Source: Methylococcaceae bacterium UBA662
Lineage (GTDB): Bacteria > Pseudomonadota > Gammaproteobacteria > Methylococcales > Methylomonadaceae
Reading direction: 5' to 3'
NCBI GenBank assembly: GCA_002299425.1
Contig: DBNW01000034.1
Location: forward strand, 1-37,003
Length of the DNA: 37,003 bases
Positions within the stretch are counted from its first letter, which is position 1. Each line of letters begins with the position of its first letter. The notes under the pieces were generated by a model. It was not told where the DNA came from, ran no database searches, and saw only the letters and a list, made by a program, of their open reading frames with translations. The translations under genes and the position numbers were made by a program. This document shows positions 24,992 to 33,312 of the stretch, one piece after another.

Positions 24992-26410
24992 TTATAACGT
25001 TTCTGAGGCGAAATCGGCCAGCCGCGAACGCTCGCCCCGGCGCAAGGTGATATGGGCGGCGTGTGGCCACGTCTTGAAGCGGTCCACCACATAGGTCAAG
25101 CCCGACGTGGTGCCGGTCAGATACGGGGTATCAATTTGCCCTAAGTTGCCGGTGCAAATAATTTTTGTCCCAGGCCCGGCGCGGGTAATCAGGGTTTTCA
25201 TTTGCTTGGAGGTCAGGTTTTGCGCCTCGTCGATAATCAAATAGCGGTTTAAAAAAGTGCGCCCGCGCATAAAATTCAGCGACCTAATTTTGACCCGGTT
25301 CATGAGGATATTTCGGGTCGCGCCCTGCTCCCATTCGTTTTGCCCGGAACGGCTGCCTAGCAGCTCCAGATTGTCCATCAAGGCCCCCATCCACGGCGCC
25401 ATCTTTTCCTCTTCGCTGCCGGGCAAAAACCCGATGTCCTCGCCGATGGGCATGGTTTCCCGGGTCATGAGAATTTCGTTGTAAAGTTTTTTTTCCAGCG
25501 TCATCACCAAACCGGCCGCCAACGCTAACAAGGTTTTACCGGTACCTGCGGTGCCCAGTAACGTGACAAAATCAATGTCGGGGTCTAGCAGAACATTCAG
25601 AGCGAAGTTTTGCTCGCGGTTTTTCGCGCCGATGCCCCAGACGTTGTTGTGCTTGCTGCGGTAATCGCGCGCCAGTTCTAGCACGGCGATATCGCCGACG
25701 CAGGAACGGACGATGGCCTCAAAATTAAAATCATCCTGCATGTACACGTATTGGTTGGGGTACCATTCGCCCACTAAAGGGTCTTGCAAACGGTAAAATG
25801 TACGCCCCCGATCTTGCCAAGATTCCATCGTAGTGCCGTGTTCCTGCCAAAAATCGCTCTCCAACGGCACGGCCCCGCTGTACAACAAATCAACATCATC
25901 CAGGGTTTGGTCATTATGGTAGTCCTCGGCTACCAATTCTAAAATAGCCGCTTTGATACGCAGGTTAATGTCCTTAGACACCAAGATGACGTTAACCGCA
26001 GGAAACCGGCTGGTTAAGGCCAGAACAATGCTAAGAATAGAGTTGTCGGCGGTAGAACCGGGCATACCCTCGGGCAACAAAGCGTTCATGGTGCTGGTCT
26101 GAAAATACAAACGACCGCTGCTTTCAGCCATTTCCTGTGCCAGCCGATGCGGGAAATACGTCAATGGCAGGCCGTCATTAAGCGTTTGCTGGTTGGCACC
26201 ACGGATCAACTCATCCAAAAAGCGGCTGACTTGACGGATATTGCGGGCTACTTCAGTCAAGCCCTTTTTACCGTGGTCCAGTTCTTCCAACACCACCATG
26301 GGGATAAAAACATCGTGTTCCTGAAAGCGAAAAATGCAGGCAGGGTCGTGCATCAACACGTTAGTGTCCAGCACGAACAGCTTTTTATCCGGGGTGGTCT
26401 GGATATTCAA
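24992..26410 (-). CDS. PIN-domain PhoH-family ATPase
   Basis: A 472-residue fusion of an N-terminal PIN ribonuclease-like domain (LFVLDTNVLMHDP at 11-23; LEELDHGKKG; SKDINLRIKA) and a C-terminal PhoH ATPase with Walker A GTAGTGKT (286-293) and Walker B LIIDEAQN (391-398). This PhoH2/YlaK arrangement is linked in other bacteria to RNA unwinding and cleavage. It is not the short E. coli PhoH. Its ATG overlaps the peroxiredoxin gene by 4 bp, so it is the third gene of gcvR-bcp-phoH. Confidence 0.9.
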   Translation of the reverse strand: MNIQTTPDKKLFVLDTNVLMHDPACIFRFQEHDVFIPMVVLEELDHGKKGLTEVARNIRQVSRFLDELIRGANQQTLNDGLPLTYFPHRLAQEMAESSGRLYFQTSTMNALLPEGMPGSTADNSILSIVLALTSRFPAVNVILVSKDINLRIKAAILELVAEDYHNDQTLDDVDLLYSGAVPLESDFWQEHGTTMESWQDRGRTFYRLQDPLVGEWYPNQYVYMQDDFNFEAIVRSCVGDIAVLELARDYRSKHNNVWGIGAKNREQNFALNVLLDPDIDFVTLLGTAGTGKTLLALAAGLVMTLEKKLYNEILMTRETMPIGEDIGFLPGSEEEKMAPWMGALMDNLELLGSRSGQNEWEQGATRNILMNRVKIRSLNFMRGRTFLNRYLIIDEAQNLTSKQMKTLITRAGPGTKIICTGNLGQIDTPYLTGTTSGLTYVVDRFKTWPHAAHITLRRGERSRLADFASETL

Positions 26411-26889
26411 GGGTGCGTCCCAGCCAACTCCGTGAGTTTAGCGAGTACCGCCTCGGCGTGGCCCTTCACTTTAACAGCGCGCCATTCATGCACCAACACC
26501 CCATGAGGGTTGATCAAAAAAGTGCTTCTGACCAGCCCCAGCAGGGACTTGCCAAACCAGTTTTTCGTGGCGATTACCCCAAACAACTGGCACAGGGCTT
26601 CATCGTGGTCTGACCACAAATCGAACGGCAACTGCTGCCTGGCCTTAAAGCCGTCATGGCTCTTGATGCTGTCGCGTGAGACGCCGACTATCACCGCATT
26701 AACGGCTGAAAACAAGTCAATACGGTCGCGGAAACCCTGCCCCTCGACGATGCAACCCGGCGTATTGTCCTTGGGGTAAAAATACAGCACCAGCCACTGG
26801 CCGGAAAAATCGCTTAAACTCACTGTCTTTCCGCCCGTCGATAAAACCTGAAAATCGGGCACGGGGCTGCCTAGTGCTAAGGGGTTCAT
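26407..26889 (-). CDS. bcp: PrxQ/Bcp-type thiol peroxidase without the CxxxxC partner
   Basis: Reduces peroxides with a reactive cysteine. The 160-residue protein has the thioredoxin fold and peroxidatic C46 in YFYPKDNTPGCIVEG. In standard Bcp a second cysteine follows five residues later; here position 51 is glutamine, so resolution must use another cysteine (C100 is the only other one seen) or an external thiol. Located 12 bp after gcvR, as in E. coli where gcvR and bcp are neighbours. Confidence 0.88.
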   Translation of the reverse strand: MNPLALGSPVPDFQVLSTGGKTVSLSDFSGQWLVLYFYPKDNTPGCIVEGQGFRDRIDLFSAVNAVIVGVSRDSIKSHDGFKARQQLPFDLWSDHDEALCQLFGVIATKNWFGKSLLGLVRSTFLINPHGVLVHEWRAVKVKGHAEAVLAKLTELAGTHP

Positions 26890-26901
26890 AGTGAAGTACG
26901 C

Positions 26902-27426
26902 CTATCGTTTTATGGGTTCAAGGATCGCGTCGATGTTCAATTGGTCACAAAAATCCATGAACTCTTCGCGCAGTGACAACAAATGCTGTTGTGGGGGGAT
27001 TAAAATAACAAACTTGCTAGAGAACACCGTATTCTGAATGTACGGTGCTTGGTAAGAACTGGCAATGATTTCTTCTATGGCAATGTCGCGCGCCAACAAA
27101 AAAGTCGTGATTGACTCCACCACATTGTCCCTGTCCAAAGAAAGGGTTTCCAGAGAATACGGAATGAATTCTCCCTGTTTGTTGCGTGGTTCTGGACGCA
27201 GGCTGTGTACCTTAATCGCCAGCTTCCGTTCGATGGACTCTAACGCCGCCTCAAGCTTAGCAATCTGATTCCAGTTGCCCTGCACCAGTAAGTAGGCCGC
27301 CGTTGCCTGGGCTAGGCAGGTGGAGCGAATTTCTAAGATATTGCATTTGCAGTCCCCTACGGCTGCCAAAATTTCGGCCATAAAGTTAATAGGGTTATTG
27401 CCCAGCGCAGTAATTGCCAGTTGCAT
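26902..27426 (-). CDS. gcvR: GcvR-like ACT-domain regulator
   Basis: A 174-residue protein of two ACT domains (about 1-80 and 90-170). In E. coli GcvR binds glycine and, through GcvA, represses the glycine cleavage operon; it has no DNA-binding domain, and none is visible here. Features such as MQLAITALG, FMAEILAAVGDCKCNILEIR and the position before bcp agree. No gcvA or gcvTHP is nearby. The ATG lacks a strong ribosome site. Confidence 0.82.
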   Translation of the reverse strand: MQLAITALGNNPINFMAEILAAVGDCKCNILEIRSTCLAQATAAYLLVQGNWNQIAKLEAALESIERKLAIKVHSLRPEPRNKQGEFIPYSLETLSLDRDNVVESITTFLLARDIAIEEIIASSYQAPYIQNTVFSSKFVILIPPQQHLLSLREEFMDFCDQLNIDAILEPIKR

Positions 27427-27536
27427 GATAAATTTGTTTGGTTTTTTATGGAGAGGCTTAGCCTAAGCGGCAAGCCTGGGTAGCATGATAAAATACCCAA
27501 TCAGAACAAAAAAACCAACCCATTTGCACAGCCACC

Positions 27537-28247
27537 ATGAGAAAACCCACCAAACGCGCTTTAAAGCACCGCCAGACTGCGTACAGCGAACGCTGGCATG
27601 ACGGCTCGGAACCTGCGGCCTTACCGGTTGCCGCAGGTGAGACCGCCGTCTTGCCGATTATCCCCAGCAAAAACCACCCGGATGACTTCGACCGGCTATT
27701 GAGCCATGCCAACTTCGACTTAAATCCCTTAAGCGAACGGCATCAAAATAATGCCCTTGCAGCCGATGAAGACAGCAAACTTTGGGCACGCATCCAACCC
27801 ACCATAGACTTGCCTCACCACCACACGGCAGCCAGCGAGCCGGCCAGTGCCCCCGATGAGGACAGCAAACTTTGGGCACGCATCCAACCCACCGTAGACT
27901 TGCCTCACCACCACACGGCAGCCAGCGAGCCGGCCAGTGCACCGGGCGATGGCATTAAGCCCATCCCCTTCCAGCACACAACCGAACCGCTGCGTGCTGC
28001 GGTACTTAAAAAACCCTCACTAAGCACCCAACGCCCCTCAGCCCAGCCACACCGCCCCCACAAAACTCAAGCCCCAGCACCCAGCACCCCACGCTTGCTT
28101 TATGTGATCGGCTTTACAGTTTTTGTTCTACTTGCTAGCACCTGTTTTTTAGGCTACACCGTATTTCAGTTGAACGCTGAATTGGGCCGACTGAACCAAC
28201 AGTTGCAGCCATTAATCGATCAGCCTGGCAACCTGAACCGGCCGTAA
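27537..28247 (+). CDS. Unrecognised tail-anchored protein with a tandem repeat
   Basis: A 236-residue protein I do not recognise. Residues 77-106 and 107-136 are two near-identical 30-residue copies, (DEDSKLWARIQPT...HHH...EPASAP), differing by one Ile/Val. The N-terminus is basic; 137-186 is rich in Pro, Ser, His and Lys and probably unfolded. One membrane helix lies at about 187-210 (LLYVIGFTVFVLLASTCFLG), followed by a short heptad-like QLNAELGRLNQQL tail. The cytoplasmic bulk plus small periplasmic tail recalls envelope or division accessory proteins, but this is only shape. Codon use is like its neighbours. Confidence 0.65.
   Translation: MRKPTKRALKHRQTAYSERWHDGSEPAALPVAAGETAVLPIIPSKNHPDDFDRLLSHANFDLNPLSERHQNNALAADEDSKLWARIQPTIDLPHHHTAASEPASAPDEDSKLWARIQPTVDLPHHHTAASEPASAPGDGIKPIPFQHTTEPLRAAVLKKPSLSTQRPSAQPHRPHKTQAPAPSTPRLLYVIGFTVFVLLASTCFLGYTVFQLNAELGRLNQQLQPLIDQPGNLNRP
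27765..27944. repeat. Two tandem 90-bp copies inside the membrane-anchored gene
   Basis: Units 27765-27854 and 27855-27944 differ at only a few bases, indicating a recent in-frame duplication that can change copy number by slippage or recombination. Confidence 0.9.
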
Positions 28248-28305
28248 GCCGTTACCCGTCCAGCCCCTTAAAATGGCTACCCATACCCACAAACCCGCCC
28301 AAGAA

Positions 28306-28881
28306 CTACCCAGCAGCGGCTAACTTTTGCAAAATACTGCCGATCACGCGGGCATCCTTGACCATTGAATAATGTGCCGGGACATCCACCCTGATATTCT
28401 CAGCCTGCTCCCAAACCGCACTCGCAGGCGGTACAACCACCAGATCAAACGGAGTCCAATACGAGTAACACGGCAGACCCTCCAAACACGCGGAATTTTC
28501 TTGCAAGGCACGCAAAAAGCCACTGCCAGGGCGCATTTGCCGCCCCCCTTGCGTTGGCAAACAATGCGCCCAATAACTGCCATGATGCGGCGTCGCAATG
28601 GCAACAAAAAGCTTAACGGCCTGACAGCCGCCTAAAATTTGCAGGTAATGCCGAGCAATCAGGCCACCCATGCTAAACCCCAGCAAACCAATAGCTTCAC
28701 CAGCGCCGATACTGTCAACAGCCGTCTTAACTTGCTCGGCCAAAGGTTCCAAACCGTTACGGCCGCTATTAGGGCTTAACGAAGGGGCCAGACACGGATA
28801 CCCGGCGGCTTCAAACGCCGCCTGCATCACCCTAAAACGGCGCCCGGTATTGTAGATGCCGTGGACTAAAACAATGTGCAT
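28306..28881 (-). CDS. Small alpha/beta hydrolase, lipase/esterase-like
   Basis: A 191-residue soluble hydrolase beginning MHIVLVHGIYNTGRRF, the oxyanion-side HG motif of lipases. The likely triad is S70 in the elbow GFSMGG, D146 in TPFDLVVVP and H170 in VPAHYSM; the ATPHHGS block is common in lipases and PGAP1-like proteins. No signal peptide is seen. A ribosome site AGAGG stands before the ATG. Substrate unknown. It follows the permease gene by 66 bp with a palindrome between. Confidence 0.82.
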   Translation of the reverse strand: MHIVLVHGIYNTGRRFRVMQAAFEAAGYPCLAPSLSPNSGRNGLEPLAEQVKTAVDSIGAGEAIGLLGFSMGGLIARHYLQILGGCQAVKLFVAIATPHHGSYWAHCLPTQGGRQMRPGSGFLRALQENSACLEGLPCYSYWTPFDLVVVPPASAVWEQAENIRVDVPAHYSMVKDARVIGSILQKLAAAG

Positions 28882-28918
28882 GCAGCCACCTCTTTAAAGA
28901 TCAGCTTAATAAGCAAGC

Positions 28919-28950
28919 CGTAGGTCGGACATGCTTTTTATGCCCGACTA
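28919..28950. repeat. Imperfect palindrome at the end of the permease gene
   Basis: Arms TAGGTCGGACAT and ATGCCCGACTA around CTTTTT, with one bulge and one mismatch; overlaps the permease stop codon (TAG, 28948-28950). Lacks a T-run on the minus strand. Similar CGTAGG end to the repeat at 1033-1069. Confidence 0.5.
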
Positions 28951-30291
28951 ACGATCGCCCACACGCCTAGGATCAAACGCTGCCTGGACCGCGTCTGCGA
29001 ACAAATTAGCCGACAACACCAGCACAAACATAAAACCAAAGGCAGCCGTCAAAGACCACCACACCAAAGGCTCGCGTGCCATCTCCAAACGGGCACCGTT
29101 GATCATATTGCCCCAACTGTAAGTGGCCGGATCAACACCGATGTTAATGTAGGATAAAACCGCCTCGGCCAGCACCAAAGCACTAAAATCCAACACCACG
29201 GAAATCAACACGATGTGCATGACGTTAGGGAAAATATGGCGCCTCAGTATAGAACTTTGCCTAACCCCTAAAGCCCTAGCGGCCTGAACATACTCCATTT
29301 CCCGCAATTTCAGCGTCTCCGCCCGCAGCAAGCGGCACAGGCCGGTCCAATTGGTAATGCCCAAAATCAAACATAAAAACAGCAAACGAATATCGGCGCG
29401 CAGCAACACACTGGCAAAATACTGCTCGTGGTTAGCCATGTACACCTGCACCGCTAAAATGGCCGCAGCAATCAACAACACACTGGGAATGGAATTTAAC
29501 ACGGTGTAGAGGTATTGAATGGCATCATCGACCCAACCTTGAAAGTACCCCGCCAACAGGCCGAAAACAACGGCCATTGGCAACATCACCAAAGTGGTCA
29601 AAGTGCCAATGACCAAGCCCGTGCGTATACTTTTGATGGCCTGGTAAAACACATCCTCGCCCACCTTGTCGGTGCCAAACACATGGTAATAACCCGACAA
29701 ATAACCCAGCAACCACAGGCCCGTCAGCAAGCAAAACAGCGTCGCCAACACCGCCTTGCCAGTTTTGCTGCGCGTCCCATCCAGCCCTTTTAGGCGCATG
29801 AGAAACACCCCCGCCGTCAGCACCAAAACCGCGACAGCGGCTCCGCCTAGCAGGCCCAGCAGTGTTTTTTTGGCCACATCAGCCGCCCATTCGCGCTCTG
29901 GGTCAAGCAAATGCGCTCCGCCGAACAGCAAGCGCGGATAACCCCAATAGCTGCTGCCGTCGGGCAGCTCCATCATTTCCCGGCTGTACAACGTGGCCGC
30001 AAACGGTGCGGAATAGGTTTTTTCACTGCGTTCGCGCAACGGCGCGGCCATCACATCCAAGGCACTGACGATTTCAGCCGTATTTTTTTTGTCGGTGTAA
30101 AAATGCACCGAGTCCAACAATCCCACCAACACAAAAAACAGCAACACCACCGAGGACACCATCCCCGTGGTATTGCCTGCAAAATAGTGCAAGGGCCTGC
30201 GAAAATGAACGTTGCCGCGCACAGCCACAGCCCATAGCGCTACCAGAAAAACCAATAAAAACACCAACGCGTCGGTCCACAAAACAACCAT
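28948..30291 (-). CDS. DppC-type ABC transporter permease with long N-terminal extension
   Basis: Inner-membrane permease of the peptide/nickel ABC importer class. The DppC core starts near 205 with FGTDKVGEDVF and holds the ATPase-contacting EAA motif EYVQAARALG (333-342) and LSYINIGVDPATYSWGNMI. The 200 residues before it form four extra membrane segments (about 5-25, 44-62, 144-166, 180-200) and a soluble insert (65-140). At 447 residues it is well above the usual ~300. No ATPase, DppB or binding-protein gene adjoins it. Function beyond the family is not clear. Confidence 0.8.
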   Translation of the reverse strand: MVVLWTDALVFLLVFLVALWAVAVRGNVHFRRPLHYFAGNTTGMVSSVVLLFFVLVGLLDSVHFYTDKKNTAEIVSALDVMAAPLRERSEKTYSAPFAATLYSREMMELPDGSSYWGYPRLLFGGAHLLDPEREWAADVAKKTLLGLLGGAAVAVLVLTAGVFLMRLKGLDGTRSKTGKAVLATLFCLLTGLWLLGYLSGYYHVFGTDKVGEDVFYQAIKSIRTGLVIGTLTTLVMLPMAVVFGLLAGYFQGWVDDAIQYLYTVLNSIPSVLLIAAAILAVQVYMANHEQYFASVLLRADIRLLFLCLILGITNWTGLCRLLRAETLKLREMEYVQAARALGVRQSSILRRHIFPNVMHIVLISVVLDFSALVLAEAVLSYINIGVDPATYSWGNMINGARLEMAREPLVWWSLTAAFGFMFVLVLSANLFADAVQAAFDPRRVGDR

Positions 30292-30317
30292 AAGTGCAAT
30301 GCCTGCTGGGTTATTGG

Positions 30318-30335
30318 GCGTGTTTTAAAACACGC
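30318..30335. repeat. 18-bp perfect palindrome between the esterase and permease genes
   Basis: GCGTGTTTTAAAACACGC equals its own reverse complement. It lies in the 68-bp gap, without a T-run, so it could be an operator or an RNA hairpin that trims the message. Confidence 0.45.
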
Positions 30336-30359
30336 ACTGCCTATTGAACAAGTGCCGAC

Positions 30360-31163
30360 TTAGGCTTCTGTAGCGCCTTCGCCAGCGGCCAAAAACGACT
30401 CCACCTGCTGGGTAAAAGCCTCTGGCTGCTGCACATGCAGCCAGTGTCCTGCCTGCTTTAAGTAGCGTAAATCGGCATCGGGAAACAACGGCCTGACATC
30501 CTTAGCCTGAACATAGCCGGAATCGGCACCCGCCAAAAACAAAGCCTTGCCCACAAAAGGCCGTAACGCGCTGGCATCGGGGAAGGCGGCAATGGCGGGT
30601 GCGGCTGTCTTAAAAAAATCTAAATGAATGCGCCATTGGTAGCGGTTTTCTTGCAGCACCAAATTTTGCAACAAAAATTGTCGGTAGGCCTTATCGGGTA
30701 TGGTCTCAAGCAACAACGCTTCGGCCTGTTTTCGGCTGCGCAACTCCGACAACGGCAACGCCTTTAAAGCCGCCACTAAGCCATCAAAACAATGCGGATA
30801 GCTCACGGGGGCACTGTCGGCCACCACCAATTTATCCACCGCCTCTGGGTAATTCAAAGCCAGCCACATGGCTATTTTACCGCCCATACTGTGGCCTAAC
30901 AGGCTGGCCTTAGCCAACCCCTGGCGCGCCATAAAGGCCAACACATCGCCCGCTAAGACCGGATAATCCATTTGCGGATGGTGCGGTGATCGTCCGTGAT
31001 TGCGCAAATCCAGCACCCACACCCGGTGCTTGGCCGCCAAATTTTGCGCTTGCACACGCCAGTTGCGCGAGGAAGCGAACAAGCCATGCAGAATGATCAA
31101 CGGCCCGCTTGCAGTGGTATCGCCGTACACCTCATAAGCCAAATTGACCGTTTGCCCAACCAT
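30360..31163 (-). CDS. YbfF-like alpha/beta hydrolase (esterase)
   Basis: A 267-residue soluble hydrolase. Motifs: LHGLFASSRNW (25-35), DLRNHGRSPH, nucleophile S92 in GHSMGG, DSAPVSYP (acid candidate D116) and H240 in AGHWLH; these follow E. coli YbfF, an esterase acting on short acyl thioesters and esters in vitro. Its ATG shares one base with the ppiD stop (TGATG), so it is co-translated with that chaperone. Physiological substrate unknown. Confidence 0.88.
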   Translation of the reverse strand: MVGQTVNLAYEVYGDTTASGPLIILHGLFASSRNWRVQAQNLAAKHRVWVLDLRNHGRSPHHPQMDYPVLAGDVLAFMARQGLAKASLLGHSMGGKIAMWLALNYPEAVDKLVVADSAPVSYPHCFDGLVAALKALPLSELRSRKQAEALLLETIPDKAYRQFLLQNLVLQENRYQWRIHLDFFKTAAPAIAAFPDASALRPFVGKALFLAGADSGYVQAKDVRPLFPDADLRYLKQAGHWLHVQQPEAFTQQVESFLAAGEGATEA

Positions 31164-33049
31164 CAGGGCTGTTCCGCCGCTGCAATGGGCGGCAGGTTAA
31201 TGTCTATATCGGCACCGGCTTTAAGGCTGCCCAACAGGGCATTGAATTCCGCCTGGCCCCATGCCTGGCCTAAGTTTTGTAAGGCCAAATCCATAGCTTT
31301 TTTATCTTGCTCGGACATAACCCCCTCAACCACCTCAGTTAAGCGAACCAGCACCTGTTCGCCGGTAGGCAACGGCACCGCAAAATAGCTGGGTTTTTCT
31401 GCTGCCGGTTTAGCGGCCCTAAAAATTGCCGCCAACAACGCGGGGGGCAGGGTCACGTCTCGGCGTTGTAGGGCTTTAGCCTGTTTCAGTATCAGGCGGT
31501 GCGTCGAAGCCAGCTCTGAAAGAGCCTGCCCGGCCACCGCAGCGGCTTTAATTTGCTCGGTTTTAGCCTGCGTCGCCGCCAAGGTTTGTTCTGCTATCAA
31601 AGCGGCACTGATGATCGCTTTAACCTCTGACAACGGTTTAACTGCCGCAGGTTTGCGCTCTACTTGCCGCAACACCACCACATGACCGGCTTCCAGCTCG
31701 ATTACCTCACTGTTATTGCCCTGCCTCACCTCGTCGGTAAAAGCCGCCGCCCTGACCTTCTCGTTTGCCGCCAAACCCTCGCCCTGGTCCAGCGTAAAAA
31801 ACGCTGTTTTTTTGATCGGCACCGCCAAGGTTTCGGCGACCGTTTGCAGCGTGTCCGGGTGTTCAAAACTTAATCCAGACAAGCGTTCCGCCAACTCATA
31901 AAACGCCGTCTCCGCCTGGTTTTTTTGGTATTCCTTAAGCAGCTCGTCCCTGACCTCGGCAAAGGTTTTCACCGTTTCAGGGGTCAACTCGGTTACTTTG
32001 ATCAGATGATAGCCAAACGCCGACCGCACCGGCTCGGACACCTCACCTTGTTTTAATGCCAAGGCCGCTTTATCAAAAGCCGGCTCCATCACCCCCGGCG
32101 TAAACAAACCCAAATCCCCGCCTTGCTTCGCGGTTATCGTATCCTCTGACAGCTCCGCCGCCAACTGCGCAAAGTCCCGGTTAGCCAACACCGCTTGCTT
32201 AGCTTTTTCAGCCTTCGCCAAAGCGGCCTCGGCAGGGTTCTGTGCATTCACCAAAAATAAAATATGGCTGATTTTGCGGCGTTCGGGCGTGCTGTACTGG
32301 CTTTTTTGCGCCTCGTAGAACGCTTTCAGACTGTCTTCAGTGACCGGTGTTTTTTTGGCCATGTCGGTTAACAACAACTCGACATACGCCACCGAAACTT
32401 GCTCTGGGGTCTCAAACTTAGCCTGATGCTGCTGGTAATACGCGGCGATTTGTTCGTCAGACAACTGAGCGCTAACTTTTTGCACGGGGATGGTCAGGTA
32501 TTCGACGCTGCGCTGCTGATTTTGGATGGCAAAAAAGCGTTCCACATCAGACGTGGTAGCAAAGCTGCTGTTGACAACACCGTCCTGCAACTGCTGCATC
32601 CGCATTCCTTGTCTAACGCGGTCAACAAAATCCGCCGATGTCATCCGTTGTGCCGCCAAAAACGCCCTGTATTTTTCCTCGGCATAAGCGCCGTCTGTTT
32701 GAAAATACGGCAGAGTTTTGATGAAAGTACGCACATCCTCGTCTGTCACCGCTAAGCCCCGGGCATGCACATACTGCAACAACACTTCATCCTGGATCAA
32801 TTTGTCTAAAGCCTGGGCTTTTAACTGTGCTTCGTCAATACCTAAGCCGCGCAGTTCTTGGCTGTATTGCTCGTAAGCCCTGAGCACATCGCGCTGGTAA
32901 AACTCTTTGCTGCCAACCGATGCGACCACCGGTTCGCGGCCGCCATCTAAGTAATTGTTGATGCCCCACAACGCAAACGGCACGGCAATCATCAACAGGA
33001 TAACAGCGGCAAAAGCCCCTTGCGTTTTTTCCCGTATTTTTGTCAGCAT
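31163..33049 (-). CDS. ppiD: Periplasmic folding chaperone PpiD (SurA-like, parvulin domain)
   Basis: Membrane-anchored chaperone near the SecYEG exit that helps outer-membrane and secreted proteins fold. The 628 residues start MLTKIREKTQGAF, with one helix (12-30), a SurA_N-like helical region (about 40-170) and a parvulin domain (256-355: RKISHILFLVN ... GYHLIKV). An upstream in-frame start at 33175 would run into tRNA-Asp, so the ATG at 33049 is taken. Follows lon-hupB as in E. coli, though here two tRNAs and a terminator come between. Confidence 0.93.
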   Translation of the reverse strand: MLTKIREKTQGAFAAVILLMIAVPFALWGINNYLDGGREPVVASVGSKEFYQRDVLRAYEQYSQELRGLGIDEAQLKAQALDKLIQDEVLLQYVHARGLAVTDEDVRTFIKTLPYFQTDGAYAEEKYRAFLAAQRMTSADFVDRVRQGMRMQQLQDGVVNSSFATTSDVERFFAIQNQQRSVEYLTIPVQKVSAQLSDEQIAAYYQQHQAKFETPEQVSVAYVELLLTDMAKKTPVTEDSLKAFYEAQKSQYSTPERRKISHILFLVNAQNPAEAALAKAEKAKQAVLANRDFAQLAAELSEDTITAKQGGDLGLFTPGVMEPAFDKAALALKQGEVSEPVRSAFGYHLIKVTELTPETVKTFAEVRDELLKEYQKNQAETAFYELAERLSGLSFEHPDTLQTVAETLAVPIKKTAFFTLDQGEGLAANEKVRAAAFTDEVRQGNNSEVIELEAGHVVVLRQVERKPAAVKPLSEVKAIISAALIAEQTLAATQAKTEQIKAAAVAGQALSELASTHRLILKQAKALQRRDVTLPPALLAAIFRAAKPAAEKPSYFAVPLPTGEQVLVRLTEVVEGVMSEQDKKAMDLALQNLGQAWGQAEFNALLGSLKAGADIDINLPPIAAAEQP

Positions 33050-33096
33050 AAAAACACCCCAAAGCAATAGCCGAATAGCACAAAAAAGAATGGAAC

Positions 33097-33133
33097 AAAA
33101 AAAAGCCCCGCGCCTAATTGGCCCGGGGCTTTT
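33097..33133 (-). terminator. Terminator after tRNA-Asp
   Basis: Ten-bp stem AAAAGCCCCG/CGGGGCTTTT with a 13-base loop, followed on the minus strand by further T. It ends the hupB-tRNA transcript and isolates ppiD. Confidence 0.9.
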
Positions 33134-33141
33134 GATTGGTT

Positions 33142-33218
33142 TGGCGAAGTGGACGGGACTCGAACCCGCGACCACCGGCGTGACAGGCCGGTATTCTAAC
33201 CAACTGAACTACCACTCC
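33142..33218 (-). tRNA. tRNA-Asp (anticodon GUC)
   Basis: 77-nt cloverleaf on the minus strand starting GGAGTGGTAGTTCAG, with anticodon loop CTGTCAC, T-arm GGTTCGAGTCC and an encoded CCA end. The acceptor stem has one G-U pair. Confidence 0.97.
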
Positions 33219-33224
33219 AAAGTC

Positions 33225-33300
33225 TGGTGGGTGCTGAGGGGTTCGAACCCCCGACCCTCGCCTTGTAAGGGCGATGCTCTCCCAGCTGAGCTAAGCACCC
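33225..33300 (-). tRNA. tRNA-Val (anticodon UAC)
   Basis: 76-nt cloverleaf on the minus strand starting GGGTGCTTAGCTCAG, with anticodon loop CTTACAA, T-arm GGTTCGAACCC and encoded CCA. It begins 12 nt after the hupB stop and ends 6 nt before tRNA-Asp, so all three are likely cut from one transcript. Confidence 0.97.
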
Positions 33301-33312
33301 GACTGATAAAAG

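Noticed and set aside
27765..27944. Tandem 90-bp units as a CRISPR array
   Set aside because: Two adjacent coding copies without spacers; they continue the reading frame.
33050..33175. N-terminal extension of ppiD
   Set aside because: It would start inside tRNA-Asp and cross a terminator; MLTKIREKTQ at 33049 is the family start.
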